From the NCBI GenBank assembly GCA_944369075.1, contig CALVXK010000001.1, positions 1 to 64,000 on the forward strand: DNA of 64,000 nucleotides. Reading direction: 5' to 3'. A program made the position numbers and the translations under genes. The notes under the pieces are model-generated. The model was not told the origin of the DNA. It searched no databases and saw nothing but the letters and a program-made list of their open reading frames with translations. This DNA comes from an uncultured Bacilli bacterium (GTDB lineage: Bacteria > Bacillota_I > Bacilli_A > RFN20 > CAG-826). Of the stretch, positions 51,980 to 62,086 are shown one piece after another. Numbering within the stretch: position 1 is the stretch's first letter; each line of letters opens with the position of its first letter.

Positions 51980-54838
51980 ATGAAAAGATTAATTGCATAT
52001 ATAAGTTTAGTCGCCACTATGCTCTTAGCGGCATTAGTTGGCTTAGTTCCTTCATTTTTAAATGTAAATTCAACAGGCGAATATGAGTCTCAACATACTT
52101 ACGTCTATAAGATTTCAGAAAAATCTTATGATATTTCTAATGGCGGAACAACTGATGATGGTGATATTTCTGATCAAGATAAACAATCACGTTTGGATGA
52201 AACTGTTGAAGAGATTAAAACAAGATTATCTAACGCTGATGTTAGTGATTACACTATCGAAACATCTGGATTAGACACAATCAATGTTACATTTAAAGTT
52301 GATAGCGACCTTTATCAAGATGTTTCTTCTTACTTAAATTTCTCTTGGTCATTTAAAGCATCTACGTATGATGGTGACCCAGCTGTAGGTCAAGATGCAA
52401 ATGAAATTGCAAATAATTCTGGAACAGATAATTTCTTTGAACCAGGTTCAGCAAGAATCGAGTATAGAGATAACTATCCTTACGTAGTTATTGATTTATC
52501 TTCTCCAGAAGATTTCAAAACCGTCTATGATGATGCAAAAAATGCTAAAGAAGAAACAGATGAAGAATCTTCAACAACTACAACCTCATCTAACTCTGGT
52601 ATCTCAGTTTTAACTGATGGCGGAGTAACAAGTGGTGATGATTCAACAACAGGTGAAGATGGAGAAGAGGAAGAAGAAACTCCAAACATCAACAAAATTT
52701 ATATTTTAAATGACTGGGTTGATGGATTAACAATTGATTCATTAATCAATGATACAAACTCTTACGTTAAACCAAGTCAAGTTAAAGATCATATTTTATT
52801 TGAATTTGATGCTACAAAACCAGAAACATTCTTCTGGGATTATGATTCTTCTTTAAGTAGTGAAGATCAAGAAAATCACGTTTATAACTCCATTTATTTT
52901 GGCGGTTATAACCTAACTGGAACAGATGAAAATGCTTATTATGGTTCAACCGAAACAGATAGAGTATTAGCTTACAAAAAAGCAAATATCTGGATGCATA
53001 AATTCAATTCCACTACATTTGATTGGAACGTAACTTTATTAAATGAAAATGGAAATAGCAATACATCTCACTTGGTACCACCAACAAACGATTACTTAGT
53101 ATTTATGAATAGTATCGTTTGGACTAACACTTTATTTGTTGCATCTTTAATTGCAACAGTTATTGTTGCTTTATTCTTAATCCTAAATTATGGATTAAAT
53201 GGCTTAACAAGTGTTGTTACTACAATTGCTCTTTTGATTTCTTCAATTGGATTATTTAATTTATTTGAAGCTGAATTTAACTTAGGTGCAATATTATGTT
53301 TACTCGTATTATTAGCAATTTCTGTTTTCACAGGATCCATATTCTATAAAAAGATTAAAGATGAGCTATATAGTGGTAAAAATATCAAAAAAGCTTATCA
53401 AGATGCTTCAAAAAAATCTTTAGGAATTCAAATTGATATTACAGTTATTTCTCTTATTCTTGGAATAATTGCATATTTAATTCCTTCCTCAATCTTTGCT
53501 TCGTTTGGTTCATTACTAGTTATTGGAACTATCATGAATATTATTTTGAATATTATTATTGTTAGACCATTAACTTGGTTGTTATGTAATTCAAGCTTAA
53601 TCGCTAATAAACTTGGCTTAATTTGTGTCGAAAAGAAAAAAGTTCCAGTCTTATCTAAAGATGAAAAACCTATTTACTTCGATAAATTTAAATTTAAAGA
53701 ATCAAAGAAAACCAAACTAGCTTATGGAATTGGTGGATCAATCTTGCTTGTCGCTTCAATAGTAGCAATGGTTACATTTAGTGCAACAAGAGGCAACATC
53801 TATAACTCTTCATCAACCGAAACTAATAGCCAAGTAGTTGTTAGAATTGATGAAAGAAACGTTGCAGATGATGATACAACAACAATCGAAGGAAATATCT
53901 CTTCTTTACAAGATATCTTCTACACTAATTTCTATAGCAATGAAGATACAAGAATGTTTGCATCTCCAGCTGACGTAGAAATTGAAGACTATAACTATTC
54001 TTATATCGTTAACGACGTTACAAATAAAGAATATTATTACATCATTAATTTAGATGGAATTTATAATAACGATTCTACAATATATGCTTTAGATGAGAGC
54101 GGAAACGTTAGTCAAATGACTATGGAAGAAGCTTTAAATATTCATTTAGCACAAAATGAATTCCAATCAAGTGATGTATCGCTAAACGAAGTTTATAACG
54201 TTAATACAGATTCAAATAACTTCTCCGTATTAATCTTTGTATTAATTGGAGTAGCAATTAATAGCGTATACTTACTCTTAAGATATAACATTTCTAAAAC
54301 AATTGCTTCTATTCTTGGAACCGGAACGATTCTTACAATTACTGTTGGAATCTTCTCGTTAATTGGAGGAGCATATTCATCAGTAATTACTCTTGGATTA
54401 TTATATTTATTACCAGTAGTTTATATGATTTTAATTTCATACTTCGATATTGAAAAAGAAACATATAAAGAGAGAAAGAAGGAGTTAAGTTTACTAGATT
54501 CTAGATACGAGGCATTTGAATATTCTACTAATAACGTATTTAGAAATGTAATGACTATGACTTTAATTTCTGCTTTTGGAGTAATATCAATGTTCTTTGC
54601 AACAGGTGTTAACCAAGACTTATTATTCCTTATTATTATCGGAATATTATTAACTGTTTTATTTACAAAAACATTGCTATTACCTCTTGAAAAAGTATTT
54701 GCAGTTTCATTTAATAAAATTAAAGTTAATATTCAAGAATCTAGAGCTAAAAAGGCCTCTACAAGTAAGAAAAAGAAAAATTCAAAAGATAACGACGATG
54801 GCCCTCAAGAAGCAATATTTGTCGGTATTAATGATTAA
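51980..54838 (+). CDS. secDF: SecDF-like protein translocase subunit, divergent
   Basis: SecD and SecF use the proton gradient to help Sec export. This 952-residue protein has two halves of about six membrane spans each, with large outer loops after the first span of each half. The second signature of the SecD half is visible but changed (FTGSIFYKKIKDELYSGKNIKKAYQDASKKSLGIQIDITVISL, where AVDANV-type and D-x-N-x-TT are usual). The GLDLxGG motif after span 1 is missing. An acidic Ser/Thr/Glu insert (about residues 189-236) is unusual. The call rests on length, topology and these remnants. A terminator follows. Confidence 0.75.
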   Translation: MKRLIAYISLVATMLLAALVGLVPSFLNVNSTGEYESQHTYVYKISEKSYDISNGGTTDDGDISDQDKQSRLDETVEEIKTRLSNADVSDYTIETSGLDTINVTFKVDSDLYQDVSSYLNFSWSFKASTYDGDPAVGQDANEIANNSGTDNFFEPGSARIEYRDNYPYVVIDLSSPEDFKTVYDDAKNAKEETDEESSTTTTSSNSGISVLTDGGVTSGDDSTTGEDGEEEEETPNINKIYILNDWVDGLTIDSLINDTNSYVKPSQVKDHILFEFDATKPETFFWDYDSSLSSEDQENHVYNSIYFGGYNLTGTDENAYYGSTETDRVLAYKKANIWMHKFNSTTFDWNVTLLNENGNSNTSHLVPPTNDYLVFMNSIVWTNTLFVASLIATVIVALFLILNYGLNGLTSVVTTIALLISSIGLFNLFEAEFNLGAILCLLVLLAISVFTGSIFYKKIKDELYSGKNIKKAYQDASKKSLGIQIDITVISLILGIIAYLIPSSIFASFGSLLVIGTIMNIILNIIIVRPLTWLLCNSSLIANKLGLICVEKKKVPVLSKDEKPIYFDKFKFKESKKTKLAYGIGGSILLVASIVAMVTFSATRGNIYNSSSTETNSQVVVRIDERNVADDDTTTIEGNISSLQDIFYTNFYSNEDTRMFASPADVEIEDYNYSYIVNDVTNKEYYYIINLDGIYNNDSTIYALDESGNVSQMTMEEALNIHLAQNEFQSSDVSLNEVYNVNTDSNNFSVLIFVLIGVAINSVYLLLRYNISKTIASILGTGTILTITVGIFSLIGGAYSSVITLGLLYLLPVVYMILISYFDIEKETYKERKKELSLLDSRYEAFEYSTNNVFRNVMTMTLISAFGVISMFFATGVNQDLLFLIIIGILLTVLFTKTLLLPLEKVFAVSFNKIKVNIQESRAKKASTSKKKKNSKDNDDGPQEAIFVGIND

Positions 54839-54845
54839 CTAAAAT

Positions 54846-54876
54846 AAGGTGGGCAAATAAATCCCACCTTTTTGTT
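54846..54876 (+). terminator. Rho-independent terminator after secDF
   Basis: AAGGTGGG (54846-54853) pairs with CCCACCTT (54863-54870), followed by TTTTTG. The stem is the same as that after the pheST operon at 7567-7589. It ends about ten bases before the recJ start. Confidence 0.9.
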
Positions 54877-54881
54877 CTTTT

Positions 54882-56489
54882 ATGGATAAGATTATTAAAA
54901 AGGTATTAGATTATTATCAAATTGATAAAGAAGAATTCCTCGATATCGTTAAAGAACCTAGCGAGGAAATTTTTGATTTTGCTTATACTTGTCCGCTTTT
55001 TATTAAAGCAAAAGAAGTTATATCTAATTCGATATTAAACAAGGAAAAAATCATGATTTATGGTGATTATGATTGCGATGGAATAACTTCGACTTCAATA
55101 ATTCTTAATACCTTATATCTTTTAAATAATGAAAGTCTTCAAAATATATCGTTTTTCATTCCTTCAAGAGTAGAAGATGGTTATGGCTTAAATCTAACGA
55201 ATGCACAAAAAATAGTTGATAAGAAATTTGATTTAGTAATTTTAGTAGATAATGGAATTACCTTAAAAAATGAAATAGCTTACTTAAAAGAGCATAACAT
55301 TAAAGTAGTGGTCATTGATCATCACGAAATAAATGAAGAAAAACTACCAAGCCCTGACGTTTTAATTCATTATAAATATATAAATGAATTAAAATATCAA
55401 AATATTTCGGCAGGTGGTTTATCTTTTTTAACATCGATTTGCCTATTAGGAAAGATGGACTATTATCTTTTCTCACTAGGTGCTTTAAGTATTATCTCTG
55501 ATGTAATGCCAATGAAAGGCTTTAATCATAAATTTGTAAAACTAGCTCTAAAAACATTAAATATTTCTAAAAACTCACGTTTTCATCATCTAATAAAAGA
55601 AGTTTTTGATAAAAACGGTAAAATATATAACGTATCTAAAATAAGCGAAGATGAACTTTCATCATACATTATTCCTAAAATCAATTCTGCTGGGAGACTT
55701 CCAACAAAAGAAGTTTTAAAAGAAGCTGTTAATACATTCTTTATAGGAAATCTTGATTATTTAAAAAGTTTTGAAATAATTTTGAATGTCGACTCAGAAA
55801 GAAAAAATATTTTAAATACTTATTTAGAATCTCATCAAATAAAAGAGCTAAATAATAATTATCTTCTTATTGTTGAAAAAGAACTAGAAGAAGGACTTAT
55901 TGGATTACTTGCTAATAAATATTTAGAACAATACCAAGTTCCAACTATTATTTTAACTTATAATAAAAACACGAATTTATATAAAGGCTCAATGAGAACC
56001 AAAAAAGGGATAAGTGTTATTGATTTTCTAAACTTCTCTTTCGAACTTTTACCTCATTATGGTGGACATGAAAATGCTGGAGGATTTGATATAAAGGAAG
56101 AAAATATCCCTTTACTCGAAAATAAACTAAAACTTTATTTAGAATCAAATAAAATCGCCAGAGTTAGTGATAAATATATGGAATTAGATAAAATCGATAT
56201 TTCTAAACACACATATTTGATTCTTCAATCACTTAAACCATACGGAAATTTATTTGAAAAACCTAAATTAAAACTACTAAATGTTTCACCTAAAAACTTA
56301 AATAAATCAAAAGATGGTAAACATTTATTGGCTAAAATTAATGACGAAGGAACAATAGTTTACTTCGGCTTTCCACAAGAATTGTTAAGTTATGATGAAG
56401 TAAACCTAATTGGAACAATAAAGAAAAACGTATTTTATTCAAAAATAACTTATCAATTCATAGCTTCAGACTATGAAATAGTTAAGTAG
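54882..56489 (+). CDS. recJ: Single-strand DNA exonuclease RecJ
   Basis: RecJ degrades 5' ends of single-stranded DNA in repair. The 535 residues contain the DHH motifs: IYGDYDCDGITS, LVDNGI, VVVIDHHEI and SAGGLSFL. The DHHA1 motif is HYGGHENAGGF (about residue 391). A C-terminal OB-like part follows. There is no Shine-Dalgarno sequence, and the secDF terminator is immediately upstream, as for obg. Confidence 0.94.
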   Translation: MDKIIKKVLDYYQIDKEEFLDIVKEPSEEIFDFAYTCPLFIKAKEVISNSILNKEKIMIYGDYDCDGITSTSIILNTLYLLNNESLQNISFFIPSRVEDGYGLNLTNAQKIVDKKFDLVILVDNGITLKNEIAYLKEHNIKVVVIDHHEINEEKLPSPDVLIHYKYINELKYQNISAGGLSFLTSICLLGKMDYYLFSLGALSIISDVMPMKGFNHKFVKLALKTLNISKNSRFHHLIKEVFDKNGKIYNVSKISEDELSSYIIPKINSAGRLPTKEVLKEAVNTFFIGNLDYLKSFEIILNVDSERKNILNTYLESHQIKELNNNYLLIVEKELEEGLIGLLANKYLEQYQVPTIILTYNKNTNLYKGSMRTKKGISVIDFLNFSFELLPHYGGHENAGGFDIKEENIPLLENKLKLYLESNKIARVSDKYMELDKIDISKHTYLILQSLKPYGNLFEKPKLKLLNVSPKNLNKSKDGKHLLAKINDEGTIVYFGFPQELLSYDEVNLIGTIKKNVFYSKITYQFIASDYEIVK

Positions 56490-56491
56490 AA

Positions 56492-56519
56492 TTTACAAAA
56501 AATTATCATATTGTATTAT
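56492..56519 (+). promoter_or_regulatory. rel promoter
   Basis: TTTACA (56492-56497), a 16-base spacer and TATTAT (56514-56519). The start at 56538 has AGGGT about ten bases upstream. Confidence 0.5.
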
Positions 56520-56537
56520 AAATATAGGGTAAAGTTT

Positions 56538-58841
56538 ATGGCAGAAAAAAAGGTAACACAAAAAAACGATGAATTACTAAAAGATGGTATAAAAGCATCT
56601 TATGACACCATACAAAAAGAGGATAAAGAAGGCCATTTATTACCAAATGGTGGTTATCCAATGCATACTTTTGATGATTTAAAGGCAGTTTATTCAGTTT
56701 ATATTCATAACGAAGATGATCAAAAACTTATTGAAAATGCCTATCATTTTGTTGAGCAAAAACATGCTGGAATAGTAAGAAAATCAGGTGAACCATATAT
56801 TCATCACCTCATTGAAGTTGCTTATATTGTTGCTGACCTTCAAGGCGGACCTGTTACAATTGCTAGTGCTTTATTACATGATGTTGTTGAAGATACTGAT
56901 ACAACTGTCGAAGATATCAAAAAACTTTTTGGAGATGAATGCGCTAGGATAGTAGATTCTTTAACCAAAATTCAACGTTTAAAATTATCAAAAAGAACTC
57001 AAGAAGATTTTGTAGCTGAAGACCATAGAAAAATCTTTTTGGGTATGGCAAAAGATGTTAGAGTTATTATCATTAAGTTAGCTGATAGATTACATAATTT
57101 AAGAACAATTGAAGCTTTAAAACCAGAAAGACAACACGCATTAGCAAAAGAAACATTAGAAGTTTTTGCTCCAATTGCCCACCGTTTAGGTATTTATAGA
57201 GTTGAAAGCGAACTTGAAGATTTATCTTTAAAAATAGAAAAGCCAGAAGAATATAATCAAATTAGCGAACTTTTAAATGAAAAGATCAAAAATAGAAAGA
57301 GCGCTCTTTTGCAATTAAAGAAAAAAATAGCTGATATTTTATATCAAAAAGGCTTTAAATTTAAAATTGAATCAAGAGTTAAATCTATTTATTCAATATA
57401 TAAAAAAATGTATGTTAAGCATCATAAATTTGATGAAATTTACGATGTATTAGCAATTAGGGTAATTACGGAAACTGAGTTAAATTGTTACGAAATTTTA
57501 GGTATTATTCACCAAAATTTTTCACCAATTCCTGGAAGATTTAAAGATTATATTGCAATGCCAAAACCAAACATGTATCAATCTCTTCATACATCAGTTG
57601 TTGATGGAAATTCCAATATTTTCGAAGTCCAAATAAGAACTAAGGAAATGGATGAAGTTGCCGAAAGCGGTGTTGCTGCTCACTGGAGATATAAAGAAGG
57701 CTCTCATTATAGCGCAAAACAAGAACAGAAAGAGATTGAAGAAAAACTCCATTGGTTTAGAGATTTCGTTTCGATTTCTAAAGACAAAGAAATTGCACAA
57801 AGCAAAGATGCTAATGAATACCTTGATACTTTAAGTAAAGATATATTTGAGGCTAACGTATATGTTTTTACTCCAAAAGGAAAAGTTGTTGATCTTCCTG
57901 CAGGATCGACCCCATTAGATTTAGCTTTTAGAATTCATACAAAAGTAGGAGAGCAAACAGTTGGAGCTTTAGTTAATGGTGTATTAGTTCCTTTAAACAC
58001 CGAACTAAAAACAGGTGATGTTTGCGAAATAAAAACATCTAACAATGCTCCAGGCCCTAATGAAGATTGGCTAAATTTAGTCAAAACATCTTCCGCAAAA
58101 TCTAGAATTAAAAAATTCTTATTAAAGAAAAATAGCGAACTTGTTAGAGAAGATAAAATACAAAGAGGAAAAGTGATTCTTTTAGATTTCTTTAAAGATA
58201 GAGGATATAGTGAAAAAGAAATAATGCCTTTATTAAATAATCAAGACTTGCTTAAGAATTTTGAATGCGCAACACTTGATGATTTAATGATTGCTGTTTC
58301 AATGCATAATCCTAACCCTGGACAAATTGGAACTTTTCTAGGAATCAAAAAGAAGGCCGAATTGCTTTTATCGAAGAAGGAAAATTTTGATAATGATAAT
58401 TGTCCAGTCACTATTGAAAATGGAAAAGGAATCAAAATTACCCTTGGAAATTGTTGTACACCAATTCCTGGTGATAAAATTGTTGGATATGTCACAAAAG
58501 GAAATGGCGTTACAGTTCATAGAATAGATTGTCCAAATATTGCTAATGATAAAGCAAGATTAATAGATGTTTCTTGGAAAGAAAATTTAAAAACTCAATC
58601 TTTCCCTGTTGATATACAAATTGAGTGCAATGATAGACCAAATTTAATCGCTGATATTTTATCAAATTTAGCTTCTTCGCAAGTAAAATGTACTGAGATT
58701 AATGCTAAATTACATCCTGAAAACTTTTCTTGCACTATATCTGCTCAAATTTATGTTAAAAATATCAACGAATTAAACAAAACTTTCCAACTTATTAAAA
58801 ATGTAAAAGATGTTTTCGAGGTTAAACGTGTCATACATTAA
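56538..58841 (+). CDS. rel: (p)ppGpp synthetase/hydrolase Rel
   Basis: Rel makes and removes the stringent-response alarmone (p)ppGpp. I start at the ATG at 56538 (767 residues, MAEKKVTQKNDELL); a longer frame exists, but the family starts here and AGGGT precedes it. The HD hydrolase domain (HHLIEVAYIVADLQ, LLHDVVEDTD, ADRLHNLRT), the synthetase domain (YDVLAIRVITE, GRFKDYIAMPKPNMYQSLHT), the TGS domain (VYVFTPKGKVVDLPAGSTPLDLAF) and a C-terminal zinc-finger-like and ACT domain (NCCTPIPGD, HRIDCPN) are all present. Bifunctional Rel is the usual single enzyme in this group. Confidence 0.97.
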   Translation: MAEKKVTQKNDELLKDGIKASYDTIQKEDKEGHLLPNGGYPMHTFDDLKAVYSVYIHNEDDQKLIENAYHFVEQKHAGIVRKSGEPYIHHLIEVAYIVADLQGGPVTIASALLHDVVEDTDTTVEDIKKLFGDECARIVDSLTKIQRLKLSKRTQEDFVAEDHRKIFLGMAKDVRVIIIKLADRLHNLRTIEALKPERQHALAKETLEVFAPIAHRLGIYRVESELEDLSLKIEKPEEYNQISELLNEKIKNRKSALLQLKKKIADILYQKGFKFKIESRVKSIYSIYKKMYVKHHKFDEIYDVLAIRVITETELNCYEILGIIHQNFSPIPGRFKDYIAMPKPNMYQSLHTSVVDGNSNIFEVQIRTKEMDEVAESGVAAHWRYKEGSHYSAKQEQKEIEEKLHWFRDFVSISKDKEIAQSKDANEYLDTLSKDIFEANVYVFTPKGKVVDLPAGSTPLDLAFRIHTKVGEQTVGALVNGVLVPLNTELKTGDVCEIKTSNNAPGPNEDWLNLVKTSSAKSRIKKFLLKKNSELVREDKIQRGKVILLDFFKDRGYSEKEIMPLLNNQDLLKNFECATLDDLMIAVSMHNPNPGQIGTFLGIKKKAELLLSKKENFDNDNCPVTIENGKGIKITLGNCCTPIPGDKIVGYVTKGNGVTVHRIDCPNIANDKARLIDVSWKENLKTQSFPVDIQIECNDRPNLIADILSNLASSQVKCTEINAKLHPENFSCTISAQIYVKNINELNKTFQLIKNVKDVFEVKRVIH

Positions 58842-58843
58842 CT

Positions 58844-58872
58844 TTGATTATACATGCGTTTTTGATTATAAT
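58844..58872 (+). promoter_or_regulatory. hisS promoter
   Basis: TTGATT (58844-58849), a 17-base spacer and a perfect TATAAT (58867-58872). The ATG at 58899 has AAAAAGGAA upstream. No T-box is present. Confidence 0.7.
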
Positions 58873-58898
58873 ATTTAAGTTAAAAAGGAATTTTTTAT

Positions 58899-60320
58899 AT
58901 GTTCAATTTAGTAAAAGGCACACACGATATTATCCTTAATGAAGCTGATAAATATACCTATGTAGAACAAACTTTAGTTCAATTTGCTGAGTTTTATAAT
59001 TTTAAAGAATTTAGAACTCCAATTATAGAATCAAGCGATTTATTTCAAAGATCTGTTGGAGATAGTAGTGATATCGTTAGAAAAGAAATGTATACCTTTT
59101 TAGATAAAGGTGATAGATCAATTACTTTAAGACCAGAAATTACTGCTGGTATTATAAGAAGTATTGTCAACAATAAACTACTTGCTCTTGGCGATTATCC
59201 TGTTAAAGCTTACTATGTAGGCCCTTGTTTTAGATACGAAAGACCTCAACAAGGAAGATATCGTCAATTTAATCAATTTGGTATTGAAATAGCTGGTGTA
59301 ACTTCACCTTATAGAGATGTTGAAGCAATTTCTTTTGGATATTTTGCTTTAAAACTTTTAGGTTTTGAAAACTTAAAATTAAAAATTAATTCCTTGGGCG
59401 ATGATGAATCAAGAAAAAATTATCGTGATGCATTAACAAAATACTTTGCATCTTATATAGATCAAATGTGTGATGACTGCAAGGACAGATATAAGTTGAA
59501 TGTATTAAGAATTCTTGATTGTAAAGTACAAGAAGACCAAGAAATTATTAAAAATGCACCAAAAATTTCTGATTATTTAACTGATAAATCCAAAGACTAT
59601 TTTAATAAAGTTCTTAAATCTTTAGATGAACTTGGAATTGAATACGAGATAGATGATGGCTTAGTTAGAGGACTTGATTATTATAGTGATGTTGTCTTTG
59701 AATTCCACTATACATCAAGTAAAGGCTTAAGCTATGGGGCTTTAGGAGCTGGCGGACACTACAATAAGCTAATAGGTGAAATTGGTGGTCCTAAAGATTG
59801 CGAAGGCTGTGGCCTAGCAATGGGAATTGAGCGTTTAGTTTCTGTTATGGAAGATGATCAATTATTTGATAATCTGGACGATAGTTTAGATTGTTACGTA
59901 ATGCCACTTTCTATGGAATATCAATCTGATGCTTTGAATATTTCATCTTCATTAAGACTCAATGGGTTTAAAAGTGAAGTTAACTTGGAAGGAAAATCTT
60001 TAAAAGCAATGTTCAAGAAAGCTAATAAATTAAATGCTAAATTTGCTTTAATTATTGGCGAAGATGAAATTAAAACCAATTCAATTATTTGTAAAGATTT
60101 ATCAAGTGAGCAACAAGAATCTGTTGGTATTCAAGACTTAATTGATTATCTTGATTCTCATATAGGTTCAGATGAAGAACATCATCACGAATGTGGATGT
60201 AGCTCTAATCATGAAGGACATGAAAATTGCTGTTGCCATAATCATGAAAATGATCATCATTGTTGTCATGAACACGGCCAAGAACACGAATGTTATAATG
60301 AAAGTAAAAAGGAAAACTAG
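58899..60320 (+). CDS. hisS: Histidyl-tRNA synthetase with His/Cys-rich tail
   Basis: HisRS charges tRNA-His. The class II core is complete: FNLVKGTHDI, TLRPEITAGI (motif 2 region), CFRYERPQQGRYRQFNQFGIE, RGLDYYSDVVFEFH, and GLAMGIERLV (motif 3), followed by the anticodon-binding domain (about 330-420). The normal end is near residue 420. An extra tail of about 50 residues follows (424-473, from nt 60168). It has 12 His and 8 Cys, in runs such as HHHECGC, CCCH and HHCCH, with Glu and Asn, and ends NESKKEN. Such a tail could bind Zn, Ni or Cu. The aspS gene follows 12 bases on. Confidence 0.96.
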   Translation: MFNLVKGTHDIILNEADKYTYVEQTLVQFAEFYNFKEFRTPIIESSDLFQRSVGDSSDIVRKEMYTFLDKGDRSITLRPEITAGIIRSIVNNKLLALGDYPVKAYYVGPCFRYERPQQGRYRQFNQFGIEIAGVTSPYRDVEAISFGYFALKLLGFENLKLKINSLGDDESRKNYRDALTKYFASYIDQMCDDCKDRYKLNVLRILDCKVQEDQEIIKNAPKISDYLTDKSKDYFNKVLKSLDELGIEYEIDDGLVRGLDYYSDVVFEFHYTSSKGLSYGALGAGGHYNKLIGEIGGPKDCEGCGLAMGIERLVSVMEDDQLFDNLDDSLDCYVMPLSMEYQSDALNISSSLRLNGFKSEVNLEGKSLKAMFKKANKLNAKFALIIGEDEIKTNSIICKDLSSEQQESVGIQDLIDYLDSHIGSDEEHHHECGCSSNHEGHENCCCHNHENDHHCCHEHGQEHECYNESKKEN

Positions 60321-60332
60321 GTATAGACATAT

Positions 60333-62075
60333 ATGATTTTAAATATTAAAAGAACTGATTATTGTGGTGAATTATCCACTAACGATATAGGAAGAGAAGT
60401 ATCTGTAGTTGGATGGGTTTCAAAAAGAAGAAATCTAGGCAGTTTATTATTCGTAGATTTAAGAGATAGTAGTGGTATTATTCAAATTATTATTAAAACC
60501 GATGAAATAGAAGTACCTGATATTAGAAACGAATATATATTAAATGTTACCGGAAAAATTAATAAAAAAGACGTACCAAATCCAAATCTTAAGACAGGTG
60601 AAATTGAAATTGATGCAAATGAAGTTATTTTAGTAAATACTGCAAAACAACCACCTTTTATTATTGCAGATAAAACTGATGCTCTTGAAGATATCAGATT
60701 AAAATATCGTTATCTAGATTTAAGAAGACCTGCTTTACTTAATAATTTTAAAATGAGAGCTAAGATCGTTAAGATTTGTCATGAATATTTAGATGCTCAT
60801 CGTTTTATTGAAGTAGAAACTCCTTATTTAGCTCCTTCTACACCAGAAGGTGCAAGAGATTATCTCGTTCCATCTAGATTACATAAAGGCTCTTTCTATG
60901 CATTACCTCAATCACCTCAACTTTATAAGCAAATGCTAATGGTTGCTGGATTTGAAAGATATTACCAAATAGCTAGATGTTTTAGAGATGAAGATCTTAG
61001 AGCAGATAGACAACCAGATTTTACTCAAGTTGATATTGAAACTTCTTTCTTAACTCAAGACCAATTTTTAACTTTAATGGAAGGTTTAATTCAAAAAATA
61101 TTTAAAGAAACTATTAATTATGATGTTAAACTTCCTTTAAGAAGAATGAAATATGATGAAGCAGTTAATGTATATGGTTCAGATAAACCAGATACTAGAT
61201 TTGATTTAAAATTAGTTGATATTAAGTCGATTTTTAGTAATTCTACATTTGAAACATTTGCATCTGCTAAGTACATTAAAGCCATTAAAGTCGAAAACTT
61301 TGCTAAAGATTGTTCAAGAAAAAAACAAGATTCTTACAATTTATTAGCTAAGAAATTTAAATTAAATAGTTACATGATCGTAAAATTTGAAGGTGGGGCT
61401 TTAACTGGTGGAATTATAAAACATTTCAGTGAAGAAGAACAAAAACAATTAATTTCTACAATGGATCTTCATGAAAATGATATAATCTTTATAGCCCATT
61501 CAAATATACTAAGAAATGTTAATTTTGGTTTAGGTGCTTTAAGAAGTGAAATAGCAGAAGAATTAAGCTTAATTAAACCACATACCTATGATTTATTATG
61601 GGTAGTTGACTTCCCACTATTCGAAAAAAGCGAAGAAACTGGTGAAATTACACCATGTCATCACCCATTTACTAGACCAGTAGATGAAGACTTAGATAAA
61701 CTCGAATCCGAACCATATAACGTATATTCATACACCTATGACATTATTATGAATGGTTATGAAGCTGGTGGTGGCGGATTAAGAATTTATGATCAAGAAA
61801 CCCAAGACAGAATATTCAAAATATTAGGTTTTAGTGAAGAAAATATTCAAAAGAAATTTGGATGGTTTGTTGAATCATTAAAATATGGAACACCTCCACA
61901 TGGTGGAATGGCATTTGGACTTGAAAGATTAACTATGGTCTTATGCGAAACAAATAATATTCGTGATGTCATTGCTTTCCCTAAAAATTTAAGTGGTGTT
62001 TGTCCTGTAACTAATGCTCCGGTTGAAGTTGATGAAGAACAACTTAAAGAACTCGGCATAAAAATTGATAAGTAA
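60333..62075 (+). CDS. aspS: Aspartyl-tRNA synthetase
   Basis: AspRS charges tRNA-Asp. The 580 residues are the bacterial type. The N-terminal OB anticodon domain (VVGWVSKRRNLGSLLFVDLRD) is followed by the class II core with motif 2 FRDEDLRADRQPDFTQ, a GAD insert (about 280-410) and motif 3 GGMAFGLERLTMVL. AGGTATAGACAT precedes the ATG. The hisS-aspS order is typical of Firmicutes. Confidence 0.98.
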   Translation: MILNIKRTDYCGELSTNDIGREVSVVGWVSKRRNLGSLLFVDLRDSSGIIQIIIKTDEIEVPDIRNEYILNVTGKINKKDVPNPNLKTGEIEIDANEVILVNTAKQPPFIIADKTDALEDIRLKYRYLDLRRPALLNNFKMRAKIVKICHEYLDAHRFIEVETPYLAPSTPEGARDYLVPSRLHKGSFYALPQSPQLYKQMLMVAGFERYYQIARCFRDEDLRADRQPDFTQVDIETSFLTQDQFLTLMEGLIQKIFKETINYDVKLPLRRMKYDEAVNVYGSDKPDTRFDLKLVDIKSIFSNSTFETFASAKYIKAIKVENFAKDCSRKKQDSYNLLAKKFKLNSYMIVKFEGGALTGGIIKHFSEEEQKQLISTMDLHENDIIFIAHSNILRNVNFGLGALRSEIAEELSLIKPHTYDLLWVVDFPLFEKSEETGEITPCHHPFTRPVDEDLDKLESEPYNVYSYTYDIIMNGYEAGGGGLRIYDQETQDRIFKILGFSEENIQKKFGWFVESLKYGTPPHGGMAFGLERLTMVLCETNNIRDVIAFPKNLSGVCPVTNAPVEVDEEQLKELGIKIDK

Positions 62076-62086
62076 AGGAGAATAAT

